DNA of 64,000 nt from Myxococcales bacterium (GTDB lineage Bacteria > Myxococcota_A > Polyangia > Polyangiales > Polyangiaceae), in assembly GCA_025355005.1 (NCBI GenBank), contig JANXLV010000025.1, positions 1 through 64,000 of the forward strand. The letters are read 5' to 3'. A model generated the notes under the pieces. It ran no database searches. It was not told where the DNA came from and saw only the letters and a program-made list of their open reading frames with translations. This document shows positions 25,630 to 34,421 of the stretch, piece after piece. How positions within the stretch are numbered: position 1 is the first letter of the stretch; every line of letters begins with the position of its first letter. Both the position numbers and the translations under genes were made by a program.

Positions 25630-26313
25630 ATGTCGAACCTGTCCGCCAGCCCGTTTCTCTCCCCCCTCGCCCTCTCGATCGAGATCGCCGTCATGGCCAC
25701 GCTCATCGCTGGCGTCGTGGGCGTGGCAGTCGCATCGCTGCTCGCCAACGTGCGTTTCTTCGGACGGGACGCACTGGACGCGCTCTTCTGCGGACCGCTG
25801 GTGCTGCCTCCCACGGTGCTGGGGTACTACCTTCTGGTCGCCTTCGGCAGACACAGCTTCATCGGTGGCGTCTACGAGCACGTCACTGGCAACAGCATCG
25901 TCTTCACGCGAACGGGCGCCGTGCTCGCTGCCGCCGTTGGCGCGCTGCCGCTGATCGTGAAGTTCTCGCGCGCCGCGCTCGAGTCGGTGGATCCACTGCT
26001 GGTGCCCGCGGCGCGCACGCTTGGCGCGTCTCCGCTGCGCGCGCTGTTGACCATCCAGATCCCGGTCGCGGCGCGTGGCATCGCGGCGGCGGTGATGCTC
26101 GGATTTGCGCGCTCGCTCGGTGACTTCGGCGCCACGTTGATGGTCGCTGGTGACATGCCTGGCGAGACCCAGACCGCGAGCCTCGCGATCTTCGACGCCA
26201 TCCAGGCGAATGAGGAAGGCAAGGCCGTCGTGATGATCGTCCTGCTCACCACCATCGCCTTCGCGAGCCTCTATCTCGCCAACAAGCTGATCGCACGCGG
26301 GCATGAGCGCTGA
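25630..26313 (+). CDS. modB: Molybdate ABC transporter permease
   Basis: A 227-residue inner-membrane permease of the molybdate/sulfate class, with five to six membrane segments. Typical stretches: FCGPLVLPPTVLGYYLLVAFGR, GALPLIVKFSRAALESVDPLLVPAARTLGASPLRALLTIQIPVAARGI (the EAA loop contacting ModC) and GFARSLGDFGATLMVAGDMPGETQTASLAIFD. The frame is open far upstream; ATG 25630 fits the family better than ATG 25603. The stop overlaps the modC start by 11 bases. The binding-protein gene is not here but about 4 kb upstream, after mosAB, with two oppositely oriented gene blocks between. Confidence 0.93.
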   Translation: MSNLSASPFLSPLALSIEIAVMATLIAGVVGVAVASLLANVRFFGRDALDALFCGPLVLPPTVLGYYLLVAFGRHSFIGGVYEHVTGNSIVFTRTGAVLAAAVGALPLIVKFSRAALESVDPLLVPAARTLGASPLRALLTIQIPVAARGIAAAVMLGFARSLGDFGATLMVAGDMPGETQTASLAIFDAIQANEEGKAVVMIVLLTTIAFASLYLANKLIARGHER

Positions 26314-27025
26314 CGCGATGAGCACGGACGCCGAAGCGCGCTCGCTCACCGTCAGCGTCGACCATCGGGTTGGTGACGTCGCGATCTCCGTGTCGTTCAC
26401 CGCGAAACCGGGGATCACCGTGCTGTTCGGTCCATCGGGCTCGGGCAAGAGCACGCTGCTTGCTGCGGTAAGCGGGCTCCTCGCGCCGGACTCCGGGACC
26501 GTGCGCCTGGCGGACACCACGTGGCTCGACACGAAGCGCGGCGTGTCGATGCCCGTGCACCGTCGCAGGGTCGCGTTCGTGTTCCAGTCACCGGCGCTCT
26601 TCCCGCACATGACGGCGCTCGAGAACGTGATGTACGGCATGAGCAAGAACGTCCCACACGACACGAACGTGGAGCGCGCGAAGAAGCTCCTCGCCACCTG
26701 GGACGTCGCAGCGCTCGCGGCGCGCATGCCAAGCAGGTTCTCCGGTGGTGAAGCACAGCGCGTCGCGCTGGCCCGCGCGTTCGCCACGTCACCGGACGTG
26801 GTGCTGATGGACGAGCCGTTCTCGGCGCTGGACGACGTACGTCGGCGCGCGCTCGCAAAGCGGGTGAAGGAGGTCGTTGAGGAGCTGCGCGTCCCCGCGA
26901 TCTTCGTCACGCACAGCGTGCGCGAAGCGGAGACCGTGGGCGATCACGTTCTCTTGCTGGAGAACGGGAAGATCACAAGAGAGGGCACGCCGAGCGAGAT
27001 CCTGACGAACCTCGTTGCTGAGTGA
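26303..27025 (+). CDS. modC: Molybdate ABC transporter ATP-binding protein, without Mop domain
   Basis: A 240-residue ABC ATPase that energises ModB. Walker A GPSGSGKST (K49), Q-loop FVFQSPALF, signature FSGGEAQR (146-153), Walker B VVLMDEP and H-loop FVTHSV are all present. E. coli ModC is about 350 residues because it carries a C-terminal Mop/TOBE domain for molybdate feedback; this protein stops straight after the ATPase domain. The short form occurs in other lineages and implies that control is by another route. The ATG at 26303 overlaps the modB end; an alternative ATG at 26318 is in frame. Confidence 0.92.
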   Translation: MSADAMSTDAEARSLTVSVDHRVGDVAISVSFTAKPGITVLFGPSGSGKSTLLAAVSGLLAPDSGTVRLADTTWLDTKRGVSMPVHRRRVAFVFQSPALFPHMTALENVMYGMSKNVPHDTNVERAKKLLATWDVAALAARMPSRFSGGEAQRVALARAFATSPDVVLMDEPFSALDDVRRRALAKRVKEVVEELRVPAIFVTHSVREAETVGDHVLLLENGKITREGTPSEILTNLVAE

Positions 27026-27029
27026 TCGC

Positions 27030-28481
27030 CTACTTGACGTTGCCGGCTTGCGGCGGCTGGTTGTCGTTCTGTACGCACGCGGAGAGGTCGAAGAAGAGGA
27101 ACTCAAGGGCCTTCTCCTGCGGCGTCAGACCGGACGTGGTGCAACCCGACGGCCAGTCCGGGCCGTGCTGATCACTCGCGGAAACGTGCAGATCGCTGAA
27201 GACCGTGCGGCCGCAGATGTGCGCGTCGTCGGCGCCCACCGGCGCGTTCGCGGTCACGTACTCCACCGCTGTGGGATGGCCTGGCGTCATCGAATCACTC
27301 ATGGTTATCCAGTCGCGCGCGAGCTTCGGATCCACTGCGTCCAGGTTGTGACGGGGCTGGACGATGTCGATTCCCTTCGCGCCGTTGAGCGCGTTGACGT
27401 TGCCGAGCCACTCCTGGAAGTCGTGTCCCTTGGGGAAGCTCGTGATGATGTCGGCGGGCGCGGTGCCCGTGCCGCCCGCGGGGTCGTTCCCGTCATTCCA
27501 GGTGCCAATCGAGTTGAGCTGCTGGTTGCCCGTGAACCACACGCGATGCCAGTGCGTGGCGAACATGCGGCCGCCGTTCGAGATGTAGTCGTACATCGCG
27601 TCGTATGCGGCCTGACCCTTCGTCTCCTCGTGGACGGCGCCTTCACACGACAGCAGCACCAGGTCGTACTTCTTCAAGCTGTCAGCCGTGCCCCACAAGC
27701 CCTGAGCCTTCGGGAACGAAGCGCCTCCCTGGTACTTGGTGGTGACGGGCGCCGTGTTGCCCTGGCCAGAGCCTGCATAGAAGTTCACGCTTCCATCACC
27801 ATCCGGCTGGGTGAACTCTGCGTCGTCCAGTCCGAGCTTTTGCTTGCGGAGGAAGCACTCGAGCGTGTCGGCGCCACCGGTGGTGAGCGCGATCTTGGGG
27901 ATGTCGCCCTCGCCCTTGTTGCGCGGCAGGCGCGTGAGGTTCTTGTCGGAGAGCTTGTTCTCGACGCACGACTGCACGTTCGGCATGGTGAGCTTGCGAC
28001 GCCACTTGCCGACCTGGATGATCACGGGGATGTCATTGCCCACGGGAACGTTCACGAGCGTGAAGTTGCCCTTCGTGTCCGTGACGGCGGTGATGAGCGG
28101 ATCACCCGAGACGTTGCCGCAGCGATCGCAGGTGGCGCCGTGGGTGATGGGCAGAACCTGGTCTGGATGGTTCGGTATGTAGACGAGCACGTTGTAGAGA
28201 GGGTTCGCGCCGGCGGGGTCGTACACGGTTCCAGTGACGCTGGTGGTTCCTCCGCCACTGCATGCTTGCTGCTGCTTGCAGAGACCGTCGATGCAAGGCT
28301 TCACGGTGCCGCCATCGCCGTTGCCGCCGCCGAAGCTGGGCGGCTTCGTGGAGTCGTCCGTGCCGTTGCCGTTGTTGCCGCCGCCAAAGATGGAGTTGAT
28401 CGCATCACCGCATCCCGTGGTGCCGAGCAGCAGCGCAGAGACCGACACGAACAAGACAGAAAGCGGATAGCTCAGGCGCAT
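27030..28481 (-). CDS. Large lipoprotein with regulatory-like beta domain, unknown
   Basis: A 483-residue lipoprotein from the ATG at 28481 (MRLSYPLSVLFVSVSALLLGTTGC, lipobox TTGC), decided by a strong GGAGG site just upstream. A Gly/Asn/Asp linker leads to a carboxypeptidase-regulatory-like domain (VTGTVYDPAGANPLYNVLVYIPNHPDQVLPI) containing a CDRCGN pair. Then comes a domain with LKKYDLVLLSCEGAVHEETKGQAAYDAMYDYISNGGRMFATHWHRVWF, which looks like a Rossmann-type ThuA/glutamine-amidotransferase-like fold. The family is frequent in Sorangiineae-type genomes, but I know of no experimental role. It ends 4 bases from modC, convergently. Confidence 0.8.
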   Translation of the reverse strand: MRLSYPLSVLFVSVSALLLGTTGCGDAINSIFGGGNNGNGTDDSTKPPSFGGGNGDGGTVKPCIDGLCKQQQACSGGGTTSVTGTVYDPAGANPLYNVLVYIPNHPDQVLPITHGATCDRCGNVSGDPLITAVTDTKGNFTLVNVPVGNDIPVIIQVGKWRRKLTMPNVQSCVENKLSDKNLTRLPRNKGEGDIPKIALTTGGADTLECFLRKQKLGLDDAEFTQPDGDGSVNFYAGSGQGNTAPVTTKYQGGASFPKAQGLWGTADSLKKYDLVLLSCEGAVHEETKGQAAYDAMYDYISNGGRMFATHWHRVWFTGNQQLNSIGTWNDGNDPAGGTGTAPADIITSFPKGHDFQEWLGNVNALNGAKGIDIVQPRHNLDAVDPKLARDWITMSDSMTPGHPTAVEYVTANAPVGADDAHICGRTVFSDLHVSASDQHGPDWPSGCTTSGLTPQEKALEFLFFDLSACVQNDNQPPQAGNVK

Positions 28482-28615
28482 TGCGCACCTCCAGAGGGTT
28501 GGGTTTGTCAGCGCACGCAGCCTCATGTTTACATTGACGCACAGCAGAAGGCTCCGCAAAGAGCTTCGCTCAGAGCGTCATTTTACAGTGCCAATGATCT
28601 CGGCGGAGACACGGC

Positions 28616-29761
28616 TCACGCGGCCACTTCGGATGTCAGCGGCTTCGTGAAGACCCGGTACACCTTGTACTTCGTGGCACCCAGGAGGCGGATGCCGGTG
28701 TTGACGGGCGCGTTGTCTTCGAGGGTCCACGAGAGCTCCCCCCACGTCATGCCGCACTTCTTTCCCGCGTCGTTCATGTCCGCATACAGGAAGGCCGACA
28801 TGGCTGCGTACTTGCGCACGAAGCGGAACTTCTTCCGGATGCCGAGGAGCGCCAGGCGGCCGCTCTTCGCGCCCTCCACCTTCAGCCGGTAGAGCAGCTT
28901 GAGGGCGCCGAACGGGAACAGCTTTCCGTCCAGATCGCGCACGATCTCGTTGATGTTCGGGATGGCGACCGCGAACGCGGCGGGCTCGCCGTCGATCGTG
29001 ACGATGCGAGTGAGCTCCGGCACGAGGATCATTCTGAAGTCCGACGCCATCTTCTTGGCCTCGTCGCGCGTGAGCGGAACGAAGCCCCAATTGTCGCTCC
29101 AGGCGTCGTTGAAAATATCGACGGCGAGGTCGACGTCGCGGCCGAGGTTCTTCATGTCGAACTGGCGTGCGACCACCTCGGGCATGGCGCGGAAGTCCGT
29201 CTGGGCGCGGCGCACGCGCTTGCTCATCTCGCCGACCTCGTAGCGCCACGCGTAGAAGTCCTTCTCCTTCACGTAGCCAGCCTGCTCGATGAGCTTCGCC
29301 TGATACGGATGGTGGTGCGGCATCATGAGCGCGGGCGGGTGGTCGAAGCCTTCGACGAGGCAGCCGAGCTCCTCGTTGATGGAGAGTGAGACGGGACCGC
29401 GAATGAACTTCATGCCCTTCGCGCGTAGCCAGGTCTCGGCGCGCTCGAGCAGGGCCTTCGTGACCTCCGCATCATCGATGGTGTCGAGGAAGCCGAAGAA
29501 GCCGGTCGCGTCCTTGTAGCGTTCGATGTGATCGTGATCGATCTGCGCGGTGATGCGCCCGACGCAGCGCCCGTTCTGATACGCGGTGAACGTGGTTCCC
29601 TCTGCGTGCTTGAAGAGCGGGTTCTTCTTCGGGTTCAGGCGGTCGCCCAGGTCCATGTCGAGCGGCCGGATGAAGTGGCGGTCGTCCTTGTAGATCTCGG
29701 AGACGACGTCCAGAAAATCGCGAAGCTTCCCACCCATCGGCGTTTCACGGATCTCGACCAT
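28616..29761 (-). CDS. GNAT-fold protein, YghO-like
   Basis: A 381-residue cytoplasmic protein. It resembles the YghO-like group of large acyltransferase-superfamily proteins: KNPLFKHAEGTTFTAYQNGRCVGRITAQIDHDH (first half), FFGFLDTIDDAEVTKALLERAETWLRAKGMKFIRGPVSLSINEELGCLVEGFD, and a second half with PELTRIVTIDGEPAAFAVAIPNINEIVRDLDGKLFPFG. Two GNAT-like halves are suggested. No acceptor is known. The ATG at 29761 is a normal start with the HtrA gene 59 bases upstream. The 134 bases between this gene's stop and the downstream lipoprotein gene hold nothing I recognise. Confidence 0.75.
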   Translation of the reverse strand: MVEIRETPMGGKLRDFLDVVSEIYKDDRHFIRPLDMDLGDRLNPKKNPLFKHAEGTTFTAYQNGRCVGRITAQIDHDHIERYKDATGFFGFLDTIDDAEVTKALLERAETWLRAKGMKFIRGPVSLSINEELGCLVEGFDHPPALMMPHHHPYQAKLIEQAGYVKEKDFYAWRYEVGEMSKRVRRAQTDFRAMPEVVARQFDMKNLGRDVDLAVDIFNDAWSDNWGFVPLTRDEAKKMASDFRMILVPELTRIVTIDGEPAAFAVAIPNINEIVRDLDGKLFPFGALKLLYRLKVEGAKSGRLALLGIRKKFRFVRKYAAMSAFLYADMNDAGKKCGMTWGELSWTLEDNAPVNTGIRLLGATKYKVYRVFTKPLTSEVAA

Positions 29762-29820
29762 GGCGCTCTTCCTATCGCGGGAAGGGGCGCGTTGTCCAAC
29801 CAGGGGGCGTTGTTTTGCGG

Positions 29821-31263
29821 TTACTTCTTCAGGGCGGCGTAGAAGGCGGCGTCTCTTCGGCGTAGGCGCAGGATCACGGCTCCGTCCTTCGCGGCTTCTT
29901 GCAGCTCGTGCGGCGTGGGCTCCACCTTGCCGTCAGCCTCGACGATGACGTCGCCGACCTTGACCCCCGCGCGGTCGGCCGCGGAGCCGGGGACGATCGA
30001 CGTGACGATCGGGAGCTGTTTTTGCGGGAGATTGAGCTCTCGCGCTTGATCGGCGGACAGATCGCGGACGGAGAAGCCCAGCCCCGCCTGCGGCACGTTC
30101 TGCTGCTGCACCGGCAGCGGCGCGGCCTGCGCTTCGGGACGCGCGGCGAGGATGGCCGACGAGCCGTACTTCTTTCCTTCGCGCACGATCTCGAGCGCGA
30201 CCGTGTCGCCGACCTCGTGGGTCATCACCTCGCGAATGAGCTCATGGCTGTCATGCACGGGCCTGCCACCGACGCTCGCGATCACGTCACCTGGCTTCAG
30301 GTTCGCCTTCTGGCCGGGACCGCCGTCGCTCACCTGGTTGATGAGCGCACCGGAGCGCGCCTCCACCTTCATCGCGGCGCCGAGCTCCGGCGTGATGTCC
30401 TGGATGCCCACGCCGATCCACGCGCGCTGCACGCGGCCGTTCTTCACCAGCTGCTCGGCGACGCGCTTGGCCATGTTCGACGGCACCGCGAAGCCAATGC
30501 CGCTCCCGCGCCCGACGATCATCGTGTTGATGCCCAGCACCCGACCGTCCAGATCGCAGAGCGGGCCGCCGGAGTTGCCGGGGTTGATGCTCGCGTCGGT
30601 CTGCAAGTAGTCCTCGATCGCGTTCATGCCAATGCCGCCGCGCCCCTTCGCGGAGAGCACGCCCGCCGTCACGCTATACGTGAGCCCGAACGGAGAGCCG
30701 ATCGCCACGACCCACTCTCCCACGCGTGCCTGATCCGAATCGCCGAACTTCGCGGCCGTGACGTTCGGCGCGTCGATCTTGATGACCGCCAGGTCCGTCG
30801 CTGGGTCGCGCCCGATGAGCCGCGCCGGCAGATAGCGCCCGTCACGCAGACGCACGTTGATGGTGAGCGCGTTGTCGATGACGTGATTGTTCGTGAGGAT
30901 GGCGCCGTCCGCCGTGAAGATCACGCCGGAGCCCGTGCCGCGCGCGATGGGCCCCTCGCCGTTGCGACCGAAGAAGCGCGACACCTGGTCCGCCGACTCG
31001 TCGCGGGCCGTGACCTCTATCTGGACGACCGCCGAGCCGACCTTGTCCGCCACGGCGACGAACGCATCCGAGAGCTTTCGCGCCTCGCTTTGCGCGGCCT
31101 GGATGTGCGCGGGGCTCTGGGGCGTGGGCGCGGGGCCGTCTGGCTTCACGGCGACCGCGGGCTGCGTGGTCGCCGGAGGTTGTACGGGCTGCGCGAGCGC
31201 TTCCTTCGAGACCAGCGACGGGAGAAGAACCAGCGCAAGAACCAGTGCCGAACGCGTGTACAT
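29821..31263 (-). CDS. Periplasmic serine protease of the HtrA/DegQ family
   Basis: A 480-residue exported protease and chaperone that clears misfolded envelope proteins. The signal peptide is MYTRSALVLALVLLPSLVSKEALA. The trypsin-like domain carries the triad H127 (LTNNHVID), D157 (DPATDLAVI) and S231 (NPGNSGGPL). Two PDZ domains follow (PELGAAMKVEARSGALINQV…GDVIASVGGRPV and LPQKQLPIVTSIVPGSAADRAGVKVGDVIVEADG). GGGAGGAT just upstream supports the ATG at 31263 over the in-frame start at 31317. All active-site residues are intact. No sigma-E-like or sensor gene is adjacent. Confidence 0.94.
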   Translation of the reverse strand: MYTRSALVLALVLLPSLVSKEALAQPVQPPATTQPAVAVKPDGPAPTPQSPAHIQAAQSEARKLSDAFVAVADKVGSAVVQIEVTARDESADQVSRFFGRNGEGPIARGTGSGVIFTADGAILTNNHVIDNALTINVRLRDGRYLPARLIGRDPATDLAVIKIDAPNVTAAKFGDSDQARVGEWVVAIGSPFGLTYSVTAGVLSAKGRGGIGMNAIEDYLQTDASINPGNSGGPLCDLDGRVLGINTMIVGRGSGIGFAVPSNMAKRVAEQLVKNGRVQRAWIGVGIQDITPELGAAMKVEARSGALINQVSDGGPGQKANLKPGDVIASVGGRPVHDSHELIREVMTHEVGDTVALEIVREGKKYGSSAILAARPEAQAAPLPVQQQNVPQAGLGFSVRDLSADQARELNLPQKQLPIVTSIVPGSAADRAGVKVGDVIVEADGKVEPTPHELQEAAKDGAVILRLRRRDAAFYAALKK

Positions 31264-31318
31264 TACAGCTATCCTCCCAAACCAAGCAAACCGGTCGCTT
31301 GGACCGTACATTCCCATC

Positions 31319-32359
31319 CTACATCCCGAAGGCCCGTTCGACTACGCGGGACCAGGGCGCCGCGCCGGTGAGCCCAGCTGCTTCGGACATCGGGCCGCGC
31401 GGCCCGTCCAGGTCCGTGACCTCCAACATGTCGGCGCCTTGCATGACGCCTACCCTGCCCGCGGCACGGATGAGCGCCCGGATGTAGGGGCGCGGATCGA
31501 CCGTCGGGTCCACACCGAAGCGCCCGAGCAGCGCGCGACGCGTGGGAATGAACGGCGGGTCGAGCTGTGAGACGACGACGCACGAGCTCGCGCGGACGTG
31601 GCCTTGCGGGTCGTAGGCCACCAGCTCCACGGAGTCGTGCGGCCCCTTGCGCGCGCCGAGGTGCATGGCGATCGCGTCTATGAACGCCGCCTCGATGGCG
31701 CGCGGACGATCGAACCGCAGATCCCCGAGCGAACGCCTGCGCTCCGCGAGGCGCACTTCGAGCATCGCGATTGCGGTGGCGTCGCGGGACTCCGCGCGAC
31801 GGGCGCTGACGCCGCTCTCTTCGACGAGCAGACTCGCCTGACCGCACGTGAGCTTGTAGCTGTACGATGCGGACGTGTAGCCGAGCTTTGCGTAGAAGGC
31901 CTGCGCGGGGTTCGCCTCCAGCACCTCCGCTGCAAGCACCAGCGGCCTGCCGTGCGCGCGCTGCACGGCGACGCGCGCCAGCTCCTCGAGCAGCGCACGA
32001 CCGGCGCCGCTCGCTCGCGCGGTCTGCGCAACGACCAGCGAGCGCACCTCGCACGTGGTCGGCGTCAACGGGTGCACGCCGTGGCGTTCGATCCAGCCCT
32101 CGACCTGCCCGATCACGCGACGCTGAACGCACGCCACCAGATGCACATGACGCCCGAGCATGGGCAGCCCGCCGCGGATGCGCGCGTCCTCGTCCAGCCT
32201 TCGCCCGACCTCGGCGTAGACGCTCTCGTCCTTGGTACCCGCGTAGCCGCCCCATGCCTCGTGCGCGTCCCAGAGCTCGCGCCACAGCCCGGCGAGCTCG
32301 AAGCCGTCGCCAGGGAGCGGCGGTCTCACGCGCAGGTTCTCTTCGGTCAAGGCGGCCAC
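31319..32359 (-). CDS. Double GNAT acetyltransferase-like protein
   Basis: A 346-residue protein whose first half is a recognisable GNAT domain: LPGDGFELAGLWRELWDAHEAW, VACVQRRVIGQVEGWIERHG, then the acetyl-CoA loop VRSLVVAQTARASGAGRALLEELARVAVQ and AQAFYAKLGYT. The second half (after ~200) is less clear, possibly a second, decayed GNAT unit. The frame is open far into truA. Candidate starts are GTG 32359 and TTG 32350, the latter overlapping the truA stop (TTGA); either way the gene is coupled to truA. Acceptor unknown. Confidence 0.78.
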   Translation of the reverse strand: MAALTEENLRVRPPLPGDGFELAGLWRELWDAHEAWGGYAGTKDESVYAEVGRRLDEDARIRGGLPMLGRHVHLVACVQRRVIGQVEGWIERHGVHPLTPTTCEVRSLVVAQTARASGAGRALLEELARVAVQRAHGRPLVLAAEVLEANPAQAFYAKLGYTSASYSYKLTCGQASLLVEESGVSARRAESRDATAIAMLEVRLAERRRSLGDLRFDRPRAIEAAFIDAIAMHLGARKGPHDSVELVAYDPQGHVRASSCVVVSQLDPPFIPTRRALLGRFGVDPTVDPRPYIRALIRAAGRVGVMQGADMLEVTDLDGPRGPMSEAAGLTGAAPWSRVVERAFGM

Positions 32360-33123
32360 GAGTCGTGTGTTCCTTCGGGGAGCCGGAGCTCCACCCACTC
32401 CAGCGTAAGCCCCTGCGCGGGCGCGGTCATCCCTGCGTCGCCACGATTTCCGCTCGCGAGCGCCCGGGCCACCGCGCCCGGCTCCTTTCGCCCCAGTCCA
32501 ACGTCCACCAGCGTTCCCACGATGATGCGCACCATGTTGTGCATGAACGCGGTGCCGGTGACCTCCACGTCGCAGAGGTGCGTCTCCGGCGCGGTGACGT
32601 CGACGGAGAACAGGGTGCGCGTGGTCTCCGTGCGTTCGTCCTTCGCGGAACGAAACGCGCGAAAGTCGTGCGTGCCCACGAGGGCGCTCGCCTCCGCGCG
32701 CACCAGCGCGAGGTCCATCGGATTCTCGATCTTCCACGCACGATTGCGCTGGAACGGATCGCGCACCTTGTCCATGAGCAGACGATACCTGTAGCGCTTT
32801 CGCTCGCTCGCGAACCGCGGAACGAACCCGGCGGGAAGCAGCTTGGCCGCGCGGACCGCGACGTCATCCGGCAGGTGCCTGTTCACGCCGAGGACCCAGC
32901 CGCGCGGCTCGATCTCGCGCGTCGCGTCGAACGCCACCATCTGCGCCTTCGCGTGTACGCCCGCGTCCGTGCGGCTCACGCCGGAGATGCGCGTGATCGT
33001 GTCGTCGAGCTCACGCACGGCGCCGAGGAGCGTGTCCTCGACGGTGCGCAGCCCTTCTTGCCGTACGAAGCCGTGGAACTCGGTGCCGTCGTAGGCAACC
33101 GTCAGGAGCACCGCGTAGCTCAC
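32347..33123 (-). CDS. truA: tRNA pseudouridine(38-40) synthase
   Basis: A 258-residue enzyme that makes pseudouridine at positions 38-40 of the tRNA anticodon arm. The catalytic aspartate is D53 in SRTDAGVHA. YDGTEFHGF at the start, RYRYRLL in the middle and FMHNMVRIIVGTLVDVGLG near the end are standard family motifs. The ATG at 33123 adjoins the stop of the small lipoprotein upstream. Length is normal. Confidence 0.95.
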   Translation of the reverse strand: MSYAVLLTVAYDGTEFHGFVRQEGLRTVEDTLLGAVRELDDTITRISGVSRTDAGVHAKAQMVAFDATREIEPRGWVLGVNRHLPDDVAVRAAKLLPAGFVPRFASERKRYRYRLLMDKVRDPFQRNRAWKIENPMDLALVRAEASALVGTHDFRAFRSAKDERTETTRTLFSVDVTAPETHLCDVEVTGTAFMHNMVRIIVGTLVDVGLGRKEPGAVARALASGNRGDAGMTAPAQGLTLEWVELRLPEGTHDSWPP

Positions 33124-33399
33124 TCAATCCACGCGAGCGTCGGTGCTCGCCCCGTCTGCGCCGCCACCGTCGTCCGACGCGCCACCCCCGTCCGCGCTGC
33201 TGCCCGTCTGCGGCTTGCCGAGCGGAGGCGCAGCGACGCAGATGCGATCCGTGCAGAAGCCGGAGAGGCAGTCGTCACCGCGAAGGCAGGCCTCGCCTGG
33301 CGCGTGTCGTGTCTCGCCGCAGGCGGCGAATGCACACACCAACGGAAGCGCGATCAGCGCAGCACGGAGGCTCGTGCGACGGGGCACTCCGGCACCCAC
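33124..33399 (-). CDS. Small lipoprotein, unknown
   Basis: A 91-residue lipoprotein from a GTG at 33399. The signal is MGAGVPRRTSLRAALIALPLVCAFAAC (lipobox FAAC). A short Cys-containing segment (CLRGDDCLSGFCTDRICV, four Cys in a pattern like eukaryotic disulfide modules) follows. The tail is Gly/Ser/Asp-rich. It starts 3 bases after the next lipoprotein's stop and ends at the truA start, so all are probably co-transcribed. Confidence 0.68.
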   Translation of the reverse strand: MGAGVPRRTSLRAALIALPLVCAFAACGETRHAPGEACLRGDDCLSGFCTDRICVAAPPLGKPQTGSSADGGGASDDGGGADGASTDARVD

Positions 33400-33402
33400 G
33401 GC

Positions 33403-33714
33403 TCAGCCTCCTGCGTCGTCCGCGTCGCCGCTGTCGTCGGTCTGTGCGTCCATGTCCACGACGCCGGTGTCCATGTTCGTGTCGGCATCGGTCCCCGCGT
33501 CCGTGGTGTTGCCGCCCTCGACGTTGCCGCCCTCGTCGATGGTGCCGCCCTCGTTCGGCAAGAGCCCGCACGAGGCCGATGCGTCACCGGTGCAGTCGGG
33601 GGTCGCACCGTCGGTACACCCCGCCGAGAACGTGCCGGCGGCAGCCATGCCAAAGCCGGCGATCGCGAGCACGGCGACCGACACGATGAGTCTTGGGCTG
33701 ATTCTCAGGTTCAT
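33403..33714 (-). CDS. Small Asp/Gly-rich lipoprotein, unknown
   Basis: A 103-residue lipoprotein: MNLRISPRLIVSVAVLAIAGFGMAAAGTFSAGC with a late lipobox (SAGC). A short Cys-bearing segment follows, then a very acidic, low-complexity tail (Asp, Gly, Thr, Asn) with no sign of folding. Such tails could bind calcium or simply extend from the surface. It lies 15 bases after the TonB-like gene and before another small lipoprotein in the same direction. Confidence 0.7.
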   Translation of the reverse strand: MNLRISPRLIVSVAVLAIAGFGMAAAGTFSAGCTDGATPDCTGDASASCGLLPNEGGTIDEGGNVEGGNTTDAGTDADTNMDTGVVDMDAQTDDSGDADDAGG

Positions 33715-33729
33715 GCCTTCTTCTCCGGG

Positions 33730-34335
33730 TCAGTGCTGCTGCACGAAGTTCATGGGCACGCTGGCCTCCGCGCAGCCGCCCGTCGGAGACGGGAAGCCCG
33801 AAGAGCGGAACGTGTTGAGCACGCAATTCGCGACCTGTGGGCTGCCGAGCTCGTTGCTGCCGATGTTTGCGGAGCAGACGGTGCCATTGGAGCCGATGCG
33901 GAGCGAAACGCTCATCTTGCCCGAGAGCGTGTTGTCACTCGCGAGGGCATTGTTGTAGCAGCGGCGCGATGCACGGGCGCGCGCTCCGAGGGCGGCCTCG
34001 AGGTCCGCGTTCGTCCTGCCATTGCAGACCTTGGAGTCGCAGCCGTTGGTCGCGACGTAGGTCACCGTCTGCTTGGGCGGAGGCGCGGCATCCGCGGAGG
34101 CCACCGGATCGGGGGGCGGAGGAATGTAGTCCTCGTTCCTGCGAGGAGGAGGCGGCTGCGTCGCAGTGACGGATGCGCTCGGCACGGTGGCCACATCGTC
34201 CGCCTGGGTCTTCTTCCAGTAGATCAACCCGCCGACGCCACCGAGCAGCAGCAGCACGAGCACGATGTACTTACCGTTGCCTCCGGACGGCACGCCAGCG
34301 GGGGCTGCGGTCGACGACGGGGGTTTGGAGTTCAT
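33730..34335 (-). CDS. AgmX/PglI-type TonB-like protein
   Basis: A 201-residue inner-membrane protein with one membrane segment near residues 22-39 (KYIVLVLLLLGGVGGLIYW). A Pro-rich periplasmic stretch (TQPPPPRRNEDYIPPPPDP) leads to a C-terminal domain of the AgmX/PglI group: SRRCYNNALASDNTLSGKMSVSLRIGSNGTVCSANIGSNELGSPQVANCVLNTFRSSGFPSPTGGC. Cysteines bracket the domain and probably pair. Myxobacterial members of this group are linked with gliding (Agl/Agm) machinery, but many are of unknown role. No ExbB/ExbD neighbours. Confidence 0.85.
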   Translation of the reverse strand: MNSKPPSSTAAPAGVPSGGNGKYIVLVLLLLGGVGGLIYWKKTQADDVATVPSASVTATQPPPPRRNEDYIPPPPDPVASADAAPPPKQTVTYVATNGCDSKVCNGRTNADLEAALGARARASRRCYNNALASDNTLSGKMSVSLRIGSNGTVCSANIGSNELGSPQVANCVLNTFRSSGFPSPTGGCAEASVPMNFVQQH

Positions 34336-34390
34336 AGAAAGGGGGTCCTCGAATGGAAGCGCAAGCGAACGGGCTTCGGGATGGCAGGAG

Positions 34391-34420
34391 AGTATAAGAG
34401 AAGCGGACCAACCCGGGGAA
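34391..34420 (-). promoter_or_regulatory. Possible promoter of the AgmX/PglI-type gene
   Basis: Read on the minus strand, a TATACT -10 hexamer lies at 34391-34396, with TTCCCC about 18 bases upstream as a weak -35. It lies 56 bases before the ATG at 34335, right after the rsmD stop. Confidence 0.35.
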
Positions 34421-34421
34421 G

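Noticed and set aside
26303..27025. ModC considered truncated by mutation
   Set aside because: The ATPase domain is complete and the stop is clean; short ModC proteins without the Mop domain are known.
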